A stretch of DNA of 11,616 bases from a bacterium (GTDB taxonomy: Bacteria; Eremiobacterota; Eremiobacteria; Baltobacterales; Baltobacteraceae), in the NCBI GenBank assembly GCA_021781095.1, contig JAJXXM010000159.1, positions 1 through 11,616 on the forward strand, read 5' to 3'. The position numbers and the translations under genes are program-made. Positions 1 through 6,794 of this stretch are shown piece after piece. Positions within the stretch are counted from its first letter, which is position 1; the number at the start of each line of letters is the position of its first letter. The notes below the pieces were generated by a model. That model did no database searches. It was not told where the DNA came from and saw nothing but the letters and a program-made list of their open reading frames with translations.

Positions 1-1161
1 GCGCACCGCGATCCTGAACGCGGCCCCGTCGCGTAACGGATCGAGTTCTTGCATGACGCCTTTCCCGAAGGTCTGCGTGCCGATCAGTTCGGCGGCGCGG
101 TCGTCTTGAAGGGCGCCGGCGGTGATCTCCGATGCCGATGCGGTATTGCCGTTCACCAGCACGATCATCGGCAGGTGTAACGGGGCGTCGTTCTCACCGT
201 GGATCGTCGCCGGCGCGCGATCGCGCCGTTCGATCACCATCAACGGTTGTCGGCCGAGAAAATCCGAGGCGATCTCCACCGCCGAGGATACGAATCCGCC
301 GCCGTCGTTGCGAAGATCCAAAACGAGCGCGCGCGCACCCGACGAAACGAGGCGATGCAGCGCGTCGCCGAATTCTTCCGGCGTCGCCTCGCCGAACGCG
401 CTCACCGCAACGTAGCCGATACGATCGGGGAGCATGCGGCTCGTGACCGTCGGCGGACGGTAGAGCGCGCGGTCGAGCGTCAGCGTGCGTTCGCGTTCGC
501 CGGCGCGATCGACGACCATTGAGACCGGGCTGCCGACCTTGCCCGCAAAGAGTTCCTCCGCCGCCGCGCTGCCGAGATCGTGCGTGCTCTTGCCGTCGAT
601 GCTGGGAATGCGATCCCCAACGTGAATATCGGCACGGTCGGCGGGGGTTCCCGGCACGATGTAGTCCACGACGATGCCGTCGTGCGAACGGCGAAGCTCG
701 AGCCCGACGCCGACGGTCCGCTTGGGATCGAGCTCGTGTTGGAATGCGAGCATCTGTTCGGGATCCCAGAACACGGTGTAGGGATCGTGAAACGCCGCCG
801 CCATCGCGCGAATCGCGACGTACGCATCGTCGCGCGCATCTTCGTGCGTCAGGCCGGCGATCGTTTCGATTTCGTCGTCGAGTGCAGCGACGTCGGCCTG
901 CGGCGTCGTCGCCGTCGCTGGAAAGAGGGAGAGCACGACGCCGCGATCTTTCGCGCGCGCTTCGAGCGCGTGTCGGGCGACATCGAGCAAACGCTGCGCC
1001 GAGAGCGGCTTGAACGGCACCGTCGTGAGCAGGTGAAAGGCTTCGCGCACGTCGGCACGGACCGGCAGCGAGAGGTGCGGGTTCGGCGCGGTGGCACCGA
1101 CGCAGGTAAACGCCAAGGCGAGGGCGACCGGCCCTCGTGCCCATCGGGCAAGAGACTTCAT
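1..1161 (-). CDS. S41 family carboxyl-terminal processing protease (CtpA-like), partial, C-terminus missing
   Basis: This is a secreted serine endopeptidase that degrades or matures proteins in the cell envelope. I translated 387 codons from ATG 1161 to the window edge, where the frame is still open. Residues 1-25 look like a signal peptide (MKSLARWARG, then an Ala/Leu-rich stretch). A helical region follows, then a PDZ domain at about 149-235 (VGVGLELRR, IVPGTPADRADIHVGDRI). The S41 core has DLRNDGGG near residues 314-321 and the catalytic Ser-Lys-Gln set: S342 in TASASEI, K367 in TFGKG, and Q371. The 25- and 4-residue spacings match CtpB/D1P. Family length is usually 400-450 aa, so only a short C-terminal part is lost. 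The gene is divergent from the copper genes, with no functional link evident. No other start codon lies close upstream in this frame. No Shine-Dalgarno is visible, but a promoter-like sequence ends 8 nt before the ATG. Confidence 0.93.
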   Translation of the reverse strand, partial: MKSLARWARGPVALALAFTCVGATAPNPHLSLPVRADVREAFHLLTTVPFKPLSAQRLLDVARHALEARAKDRGVVLSLFPATATTPQADVAALDDEIETIAGLTHEDARDDAYVAIRAMAAAFHDPYTVFWDPEQMLAFQHELDPKRTVGVGLELRRSHDGIVVDYIVPGTPADRADIHVGDRIPSIDGKSTHDLGSAAAEELFAGKVGSPVSMVVDRAGERERTLTLDRALYRPPTVTSRMLPDRIGYVAVSAFGEATPEEFGDALHRLVSSGARALVLDLRNDGGGFVSSAVEIASDFLGRQPLMVIERRDRAPATIHGENDAPLHLPMIVLVNGNTASASEITAGALQDDRAAELIGTQTFGKGVMQELDPLRDGAAFRIAVR

Positions 1162-1169
1162 ATAGAAGG

Positions 1170-1198
1170 GTTGTACCGTATCTCCCGGCGCGAGGCAA
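1170..1198 (-). promoter_or_regulatory. candidate sigma70-type promoter of the S41 protease gene
   Basis: On the minus strand, TTGCCT (1198-1193), a 17-bp spacer and TACAAC (1175-1170) form a near-consensus -35/-10 pair. The expected transcription start, about position 1163, lies only 2 nt before the ATG at 1161, and there is no room for a Shine-Dalgarno. The mRNA would therefore be leaderless or nearly so. This is seen by eye only; two matched hexamers can arise by chance. Confidence 0.45.
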
Positions 1199-1228
1199 GG
1201 TATCGACGACCAAGGTCGCTCGCTTGCA

Positions 1229-1238
1229 ACCCCGGGGT
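1229..1238. promoter_or_regulatory. perfect palindrome ACCCCGGGGT, possible operator of the copper genes
   Basis: A perfect 10-bp inverted repeat lies 40 bp upstream of copZ, in the only non-coding DNA between the divergent protease gene and the copper pair. G-tract/C-tract palindromes are typical of CsoR-type copper repressor operators. It lacks the 19-bp-spaced promoter geometry of CueR sites. No csoR or cueR gene is visible in the window. In G+C-rich DNA such a palindrome may be chance. Confidence 0.25.
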
Positions 1239-1278
1239 GGTTATGCTGGAGAGAGGCAACGAAGGGGGCCGAAAAGCG

Positions 1279-1479
1279 ATGACACAAGCGATTGAGATTA
1301 CCGGGATGACCTGCGAGAACTGCGCCCGGCACGTGAAGGAGGCGCTCGAAGGGCTTCCCGGGGTGCGCGACGTCCGCGTGGACCTCGCGCATCACCGCGC
1401 GCAGTTCGAGGCCGAGCGAACGGTCGACCGCGAGAAAATCGCCGCCGTCCTGGACGAGGCGGGATACGCGCTGGCATGA
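1279..1479 (+). CDS. copZ: CopZ-like copper chaperone, heavy-metal-associated (HMA) domain protein
   Basis: This 66-residue cytoplasmic protein consists of a single HMA ferredoxin-like fold. The Cu(I)-binding motif GMTCENC sits at residues 9-15 (Cys12 and Cys15), and the C-terminus ends in the typical EAGYALA helix/strand. Such proteins carry Cu(+) to the N-terminal domain of CopA. I chose ATG 1279 because it gives the normal 65-70 aa family length and has AAGGGGG (1262-1268) upstream. A longer in-frame extension to 580 would only read antisense through the protease gene. Its TGA overlaps the copA ATG as ATGA (1476-1479), so the two are probably translationally coupled, which fits chaperone and pump being made together. 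It could also be called a MerP-like HMA protein, but the copA neighbour favours copper. Confidence 0.9.
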   Translation: MTQAIEITGMTCENCARHVKEALEGLPGVRDVRVDLAHHRAQFEAERTVDREKIAAVLDEAGYALA

Positions 1480-3665
1480 ACGCCGCGCACGCCGAGGAGC
1501 GCGTCGAGCTCTCCATCGGCGGCATGACCTGCGCGTCATGCGTGAGCCACGTGACGCGCGCGCTGCGCCGCGTCGAAGGCGTCGATGAGGTCTCCGTCAA
1601 TCTCGCGACCGAGCGGGCGAACGTCGCCTTCGAACCGGGGGTGCAGGTCGCGAGCCTCATCGCTGCGGTGGAGCGCGCGGGATACGAAGCGCATATCGCC
1701 CCCGATGAAGAGAGCGCCGCGCGCGAGCGCATCGCCGCGCTGCACGCGCAGGCACGTGCCCTGTTCTGGGGGAGCGCCGCGGCCGCCGTCGTCGTGGCGC
1801 TGGCGATGCTTCCGCTGCGCGTTCCCGATAACGAGCTCGTTCAGGCGATTCTCGCGACCGGCGTCTGGCTGACGCTCGGGGCGCATTTCCATCGCGGCGC
1901 GTGGATGGCCCTGCGCGATCGCAGCGCGACGATGGATACATTGGTCTCGCTCGGCTCGACCGCCGCACTCGCGCTGAGCTTCGTCAATCTCGCGCGCGGC
2001 GTGCCGACCTATTTCGAAACCGCCGCGGCGATTATCGCGCTCATCTCGATCGGCAAGTACATCGAAGCGAGAGCGAAGGTCGGTAGCTCGCAGGCATTGC
2101 GCGAATTGATCGCGTTGCGCCCTCCCTCTGCCGTGCGCGTCGCGCCCGACGGGACGCGCGAAACGGTCGCCGCCGATCTGTTGCGCGTCGGCGATATCGT
2201 CGCCGTCGCCGCCGGAGAACGGATCCCCATCGACGGAGAGATCGTCGAGGGTGCGAGTGCGATCGATCGCTCGATGCTCACCGGAGAGAGCATGCCGGTG
2301 GAGGTCGGAGCGGGCGACCGCGTCGAGCAGGGCACGCTCAATGGCGACGGCGCACTCTTGCTACGGGCGACCGCCGTCGGTGCCGGCACGACGCTCGCAC
2401 ACATTACCGCCGTCGTCGCACGCGCGCAGGGAAGCTTGCCGCCCGTTCAACGCATCGCCGATCGCATTGCGGCGGTCTTCGTGCCGATTATTTTGGGGAT
2501 CGCGCTGCTCACGTTCGCGGGGTGGCTCTTCGCACATCACGCACCCACCGAGGCGTTGATCGCCGCCGTTGCGGTGCTGGTGGTTGCCTGTCCGTGCGCG
2601 CTCGGCCTGGCGACGCCGACCGCAATCGTCGCCGGGGTCGGCGTCGCGGCGCGACACGGTATTTTGGTGAAGGATGCCGATGCGCTCGAACGACTCGCGG
2701 GCATCGACACCGTCGTTTTCGATAAAACGGGCACGCTCACGCGCGGGCGCCCGCAAGTGGTCGGCATCGAAGGGTTTGCCGCCGACGAAACGCGGCTGCT
2801 CGCGCTTGCGGCGTCACTCGAAATTTCATCAGCGCATCCGCTCGCGGGAGCGGTGGTGCGCGAGGCGCGCGCGCGGGCGATCGCCTTCGAACCCGCACGC
2901 GACGTGACTGCGGTGCGCGGGCGCGGCCTTGCGGCGACCGTCGATGGGAGCGCCGTGCTCGTCGGGAGCGCGGCATTTTTGCGCGAGCGCGGCGTCGCAC
3001 TCACCGACGCGCCCGAGGTCGACGCCATCGAGAGCGCGCTCTTCGTCGCCGAGAACGGAACCGCACTCGGGCGCATACGCATCGCCGATCCCATTCGCGA
3101 CGACGCACGCGGCACGGTCGAGCGATTGAAGGCGCGCGGCATCGTCGTCGCACTTGCGAGCGGCGACGCGCTCGGCGTCACCCGACGGATCGCCGCGGCG
3201 TGCGGTATCGAGCGCGTCTACGCCGAGCTCCTGCCCGAAGCGAAGGGCGACCTCGTTCGCAAACTGCGCGAGGGCGGCGCGCAGGTCGCATTTTTAGGCG
3301 ACGGAATCAACGACGCTCCCGCACTCGCGCTCGCAAACGTCGGTATGGCGATGGGCGCGGGCGCCGCCGTCGCGTTGGAGACGGCGGGAACGGCGGCGTT
3401 GCGCGACGATCCGGCGGCGATCGTCGATGCGATCGAGATCGGGCGCGCCACCATGCGCACGATCGTCATGAATTTCTTCTGGGCGCTCGTCTATAACGCG
3501 GCCTTGGTGCCGCTCGCGGCGTTCGGCATCGTCGCGCCGATCTACGCCGCCGGCGCGATGGGCGCCTCGAGCCTCTTCGTCGTCGGCAACGCGATGTGGC
3601 TCGCGCGTCGCTATTCGTCGAAAGCAAACTCGCCGCGCGCGCAGGCGGCGACGAACGCGGAGTAG
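1476..3665 (+). CDS. copA: Cu(+)-exporting P1B-type ATPase CopA
   Basis: This inner-membrane pump exports Cu(I) at the expense of ATP. Its 729 aa are normal for the family. Order of parts: one HMA domain (GMTCASC, Cys19/Cys22, about residues 10-76); four helices (starting at ALFWGSAAAAVVV); actuator domain with TGES at 269-272; a helix pair ending in the metal-site CPC at 372-374; phosphorylation motif DKTGT with Asp416; nucleotide domain with the SAHP signature (His454); hinge GDGINDAP at 608-615; and two last helices. The latter carry YNAALVP and MGASSLFVV, the Asn/Tyr and Met/Ser residues that mark P1B-1 (Cu+) rather than Zn/Cd pumps. The start is set by the ATGA overlap with copZ. The 3' end overlaps the convergent DUF2252 gene by 55 bp, encoding only the short tail after the last helix. 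Confidence 0.97.
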   Translation: MNAAHAEERVELSIGGMTCASCVSHVTRALRRVEGVDEVSVNLATERANVAFEPGVQVASLIAAVERAGYEAHIAPDEESAARERIAALHAQARALFWGSAAAAVVVALAMLPLRVPDNELVQAILATGVWLTLGAHFHRGAWMALRDRSATMDTLVSLGSTAALALSFVNLARGVPTYFETAAAIIALISIGKYIEARAKVGSSQALRELIALRPPSAVRVAPDGTRETVAADLLRVGDIVAVAAGERIPIDGEIVEGASAIDRSMLTGESMPVEVGAGDRVEQGTLNGDGALLLRATAVGAGTTLAHITAVVARAQGSLPPVQRIADRIAAVFVPIILGIALLTFAGWLFAHHAPTEALIAAVAVLVVACPCALGLATPTAIVAGVGVAARHGILVKDADALERLAGIDTVVFDKTGTLTRGRPQVVGIEGFAADETRLLALAASLEISSAHPLAGAVVREARARAIAFEPARDVTAVRGRGLAATVDGSAVLVGSAAFLRERGVALTDAPEVDAIESALFVAENGTALGRIRIADPIRDDARGTVERLKARGIVVALASGDALGVTRRIAAACGIERVYAELLPEAKGDLVRKLREGGAQVAFLGDGINDAPALALANVGMAMGAGAAVALETAGTAALRDDPAAIVDAIEIGRATMRTIVMNFFWALVYNAALVPLAAFGIVAPIYAAGAMGASSLFVVGNAMWLARRYSSKANSPRAQAATNAE

Positions 3666-4885
3666 TCGCGCTCGCAGCGCACGCCGTAGGCGAGTGCGAA
3701 TTGGAGCATCGCTTCCTCGAACTCGGCGCTATTGCCGAGATACCCGCCGATCGCACTCGGCTCGCCGGAACGTGCGTGCGCGCGCGCGAGCGTGCTGCAG
3801 CATGGGCGAGCGTAGCGAATCAGCGTCGATGCGCGGACGCCGGTCGTATCGAGCGAGGCGTGCGCGTCGGGTAATCGGCGGAGATAAAAATCGCGGTCGC
3901 CGTCGCCGGTCCAACCGAGAAACGGATCGTTTGCCGCCTGCACGAGCCGCTCGCCGGCGACGACGCGTTCGCCGTGGTGGGCGAAGCGGCTGAGCCCGAG
4001 CGGGCGCTCAAGCGTCGAGCGCTGCGCCTCGCGTATCTGCAAGAGCAGCGGCCGCTCCGACCCGGCGAGTAAGAGGACGACGAGCGAGAGCGTGCCGACG
4101 CCGCCGATGCCGACGATATCGAGTGCCATATCGACGGTGTGATAGCGGTCGAAGAGCGCTCGGCTATCGTCGGGGAGCGCGCTCCGATACGAACGCAGAA
4201 TGCCGTGTGCGAGTTCGACGCGTTCGTCGGCGTGGCGCAGGCGCCGAAAGAGCGGCGGGCGATCGACGAAGCGCGGCGTGCGTTCGTTCGGCGATGCGAG
4301 CGTCGGCATCCGCACCGCGGCGGCGGAACGCATCGCATCGTCATCGGCGATTCGCGCGTCCACCTCGATGCGATCGTACCAAATTGCGAGCGGATCGAGC
4401 TGCGCGTACGCGTTCATCGCTTCGCGATATGCGTGGGCGGCGGCGACGACGGCATCCTGCGCGCGGTCGTTCCGTATTCCGACCGAGGCCGCAAAGACGA
4501 CGAGGCTCGAGCAAAGCCGGAGCATATCCCATTCCCACGGTCCCGGGAGCGTCTCGTCGAAATCGACGAGGTCGAAAACGAGCGTGCGCTCCGCGGTGGA
4601 GAAGACCGCAAAGTTGAGCAGATGCGCGTCGCCGCAGAGTTGCGCGCGCAATCCGGTGACGCGAAGTGCGGCGAAGTCGCTCGCGGCGATCGCCGCCGAG
4701 CCGCGCAGAAAGCTGAACGGATCGCGGCGCATCCGCTGATGGCGAATCGGCAGCAGCGCGGGTATGCGCGTCGATTCCTGGCGCCGGAGCGCGGCGAGCG
4801 GATCTTCGGCGCGCATCGCATCGTCCCACATGCAGAGGGTTGCGCGCGGAAGACGTTTGCGCAGGGCCTTCGCGGCGGCGTTCAT
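3611..4885 (-). CDS. DUF2252 family protein, function unknown
   Basis: This 424-residue, apparently cytoplasmic protein has no signal peptide or membrane segment. It is recognised by the DUF2252 signature blocks: CGDAHLLNFA at residues 84-93, DFDET at 108-112 followed by PWEWDMLRL at 116-124, then YHTVDMALDIVGIGGVGT, the LLLQIREAQ strand, the GERVVAGERLVQAANDPFLG block, and near the end LARAHARSGEPSAIGGYLG. The GDxHxxN and DFDE blocks recall kinase/aminoglycoside-phosphotransferase folds (catalytic loop and metal-binding Asp), but no substrate is known to me. ATG 4885 is chosen because it forms an ATGA overlap with the EamA stop. An upstream in-frame start at 4990 would only add residues antisense in style to the EamA C-terminus. 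It is the last gene of the sua5-eamA-DUF2252 set and converges on copA. Confidence 0.85.
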   Translation of the reverse strand: MNAAAKALRKRLPRATLCMWDDAMRAEDPLAALRRQESTRIPALLPIRHQRMRRDPFSFLRGSAAIAASDFAALRVTGLRAQLCGDAHLLNFAVFSTAERTLVFDLVDFDETLPGPWEWDMLRLCSSLVVFAASVGIRNDRAQDAVVAAAHAYREAMNAYAQLDPLAIWYDRIEVDARIADDDAMRSAAAVRMPTLASPNERTPRFVDRPPLFRRLRHADERVELAHGILRSYRSALPDDSRALFDRYHTVDMALDIVGIGGVGTLSLVVLLLAGSERPLLLQIREAQRSTLERPLGLSRFAHHGERVVAGERLVQAANDPFLGWTGDGDRDFYLRRLPDAHASLDTTGVRASTLIRYARPCCSTLARAHARSGEPSAIGGYLGNSAEFEEAMLQFALAYGVRCERDYSAFVAACARGEFAFDE

Positions 4886-5781
4886 TGCGCGCCGGAGCGA
4901 TCGGCGTACGCCATCAATGCGAGCCCGGCGAGCGTGAGCGCGATCCCCCAACCGACGCTCGCCGAGGGAATCTCGCCGAGGAAGCCCCACGCGGCGATGA
5001 TGCCGACGATAGGATTGCTCAGCACGCCCATGCTTGCGTCGCGCGCCGGCAGGCGATCGAGCACGTAGACCCAGAGAACGTACGCGAGTGCGGTTGCGAT
5101 AAAGATGTTATAGGCGAGCGCGCCGATATAGGCGAGCGTGTAATGCGTCGGGCCGTGCGGCACAAAAAATGCGGCGATCCCTAACGCGGCGCCGCCGGCG
5201 AGCATCTGCCACGTGGTGAGTTCGATCACGTCGATCTCGGTGCGATTGGCGAGCCGTTTGGTGAGAACGACGCCGACCGCCCACGCGATCCCCGCAAGTA
5301 ATGCGAGCGCATCGGCGTAGCCCGCACGGCCGAGGTGGTCGAAGCCGACGATCGCGAGGATGCCGAGCATCGCCAACACGAGTGCGACGATTTGCAACGG
5401 GTGCAGGCGTTCGCCGAGAAAGAACGCGCCGGCGACCGCGACCCAGAGCGGCATCGTATACGCGAGCGTCGAGATCGCGCCGACACCCGAGATCGCAATC
5501 GCCATCATGACCAGCCCCATGAAGCCTGCGGTCTGAAAGAGCCCGATCCAGGTATAGGTTGCGAGATGGCGCGGCCGCACGCCGCGCCCCCGCCACGCGC
5601 AGAGCGCGAGCAGCGCGATGCCGCCGCCGATCATCCGCGCGGCGGCGAAAACCAACGGCGGCGCGTACGCGACGGCGACTTTGAGGACGACCCAATTCAA
5701 ACCCCACGCGAACGCGAGGACGAGCAGCGCGAGGAGCGCGCGTTGTTTCTCGCGGTCGGTCGCGACCGTCGGCACCTTCAT
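4882..5781 (-). CDS. EamA/DMT superfamily transporter (RhaT/YdcZ-type permease)
   Basis: This 299-residue inner-membrane protein has about ten hydrophobic helices in two repeated EamA domains. The first spans about residues 10-145, with FAWGLNWVVLK near the start, PLWVAVAGAFFLGERL and a following GILAIVG. The second spans about 155-292, with LLAGIAWAVGVVLTKRLA, PIVGIIAAWGFLGE and ALTLAGLALMAY. The FLGE tail in each half is typical of drug/metabolite transporters that export amino acids or other small metabolites. The substrate cannot be read from sequence. ATG 5781 overlaps the sua5 stop (ATGA), and its own TGA overlaps the DUF2252 ATG, so it sits in the middle of a tightly coupled operon. 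Confidence 0.9.
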   Translation of the reverse strand: MKVPTVATDREKQRALLALLVLAFAWGLNWVVLKVAVAYAPPLVFAAARMIGGGIALLALCAWRGRGVRPRHLATYTWIGLFQTAGFMGLVMMAIAISGVGAISTLAYTMPLWVAVAGAFFLGERLHPLQIVALVLAMLGILAIVGFDHLGRAGYADALALLAGIAWAVGVVLTKRLANRTEIDVIELTTWQMLAGGAALGIAAFFVPHGPTHYTLAYIGALAYNIFIATALAYVLWVYVLDRLPARDASMGVLSNPIVGIIAAWGFLGEIPSASVGWGIALTLAGLALMAYADRSGAQ

Positions 5782-6734
5782 CGTGCGCTCGCGCGTGCGA
5801 GCCGGTCGGCGATCGCCGCGCCGAGGCCGCGTTGCGGCACGCGTGCCGCGTCGATGCGTTCGAGCCCGAGGGCGTCGAGTTCGTGCAGATATTCGAAGAG
5901 ATGTGCGGCGGCCTCGCTCTCGCTCCCCTCGGGCGAGAGCACGCGCTGCGCGGCGTATCCCTCGGCGCCCTGCTGGAAGCCGAGATAGGCGGCATTCGCG
6001 CGCCGTTCGAGCGGCGGGAGGCGATCGATCACGCGAATCGGGGTGCGCGGCGCATAATGCTGCAGCAATTGCCCCGGTGCTTGCGGCGCCGATCCCTCGG
6101 TCGGTGCCGTTGCATCGAGCAGCGAACCGATCTCCGCCTCGATCGCTTCGCGCGCGATTGCGCCGTGGCGCAGCAGCGTTGGAACGGGATCGAATGCGAC
6201 GATCGTCGATTCGATCCCTAACGGTGTCGCGCCGCCATCGAGAACGATCTCGACGCGCTCGCCGAGTTGGGCGCGCACGTGCTCGGCGCTCGTCGGGCTG
6301 AGGCGCCCGAAGGGATTGGCGCTCGGTGCCGCGATCGGCAGCTTCGTCGCGGCGAGGAGCGCGCGCGCGACCGGGTGCGCGGGCATGCGCACGGCGACCG
6401 TCTCGAGCCCCGCGGTAACGATTCCGGGAATCTCCGGCCGTTTTGCGAGGACGAGCGTGAGTGCGCCGGGCCAGAATTTTTCCGCGAGTCGTGCGGCGAG
6501 CGGCGGCACCTTGCGGGCGACGCGCGCGAGCATCTCCGCATCGAGCACGTGGACGATGAGTGGATCGAACGTCGGGCGCGCTTTTATTTCGAAGATGTGC
6601 GCGACGGCGCGAGCGTCGAAGGCGACCGCACCGAGCCCATAGACGGTCTCGGTCGGGAAGGCGACGCAGGCTCCGGCGCCGAGCGCGGCGGCCGCGCTTG
6701 CAATCGCTGCCGTATCCGCACGTAGAACCGACAT
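5778..6734 (-). CDS. sua5: L-threonylcarbamoyladenylate synthase, Sua5 type (YrdC plus Sua5 domain)
   Basis: This enzyme makes threonylcarbamoyl-AMP from threonine, bicarbonate and ATP, the first step of the universal tRNA modification t6A37. At 318 aa it is the long Sua5 form rather than short TsaC. The YrdC domain, about residues 8-200, has PTETVYGLG at 27-35, KARPTFDPL (a variant of the usual KxRP..PL), PSAN at 137-140 and IVLDGG followed by GIESTIV. A linker is followed by PGQLLQHYAPRTP, the start of the C-terminal Sua5 domain, which runs to the end. ATG 6734 is the natural start for the fold. No Shine-Dalgarno is seen; instead a 9-bp hairpin ends 6 nt upstream. The stop overlaps the EamA start as ATGA. 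It is first in a three-gene set. Confidence 0.94.
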   Translation of the reverse strand: MSVLRADTAAIASAAAALGAGACVAFPTETVYGLGAVAFDARAVAHIFEIKARPTFDPLIVHVLDAEMLARVARKVPPLAARLAEKFWPGALTLVLAKRPEIPGIVTAGLETVAVRMPAHPVARALLAATKLPIAAPSANPFGRLSPTSAEHVRAQLGERVEIVLDGGATPLGIESTIVAFDPVPTLLRHGAIAREAIEAEIGSLLDATAPTEGSAPQAPGQLLQHYAPRTPIRVIDRLPPLERRANAAYLGFQQGAEGYAAQRVLSPEGSESEAAAHLFEYLHELDALGLERIDAARVPQRGLGAAIADRLARASAR

Positions 6735-6740
6735 AGCGAC

Positions 6741-6768
6741 GGGGTTCGGCTCTTGCGAACCGAACCCC
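6741..6768 (-). terminator. perfect 9-bp hairpin between the lipoprotein gene and sua5; U-less terminator candidate
   Basis: GGGGTTCGG (6741-6749) and CCGAACCCC (6760-6768) pair perfectly around a 10-nt loop. The hairpin lies 26 nt after the lipoprotein stop codon, the usual place for a terminator, but neither strand has a T-tract after it. On the transcript it also ends 6 nt before the sua5 ATG, so it could instead affect sua5 translation. The stem is seen directly; the role is inferred. Confidence 0.5.
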
Positions 6769-6794
6769 GCCGAATTGCCACGACCGCAGCTATG

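Noticed and set aside
194..1213. 339-aa minus-strand ORF overlapping the S41 protease gene
   Set aside because: It is another frame of the protease gene, Arg-rich and without domain motifs, whereas the frame ending at the window edge has signal peptide, PDZ and the catalytic Ser/Lys/Gln.
1224..1247. TTGCAA ... TATGCT as a copZ promoter of CueR type
   Set aside because: The spacer is only 12 bp, while MerR-family promoters have 19-20 bp and normal ones about 17; no matching half-sites.
580..1278. Possible 233-residue N-terminal extension of CopZ
   Set aside because: The extension is antisense to the protease gene; the HMA fold begins right after ATG 1279, which has its own AAGGGGG.
4886..4990. 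Longer DUF2252 start at 4990
   Set aside because: The 35 extra residues lie over the EamA C-terminus, have no family match and would remove the ATGA coupling seen at 4882-4885.
4139..5068. 309-aa plus-strand ORF antisense to DUF2252 and EamA
   Set aside because: Arg/Glu-rich low-complexity translation with no family resemblance; both minus-strand genes have full domain signatures.
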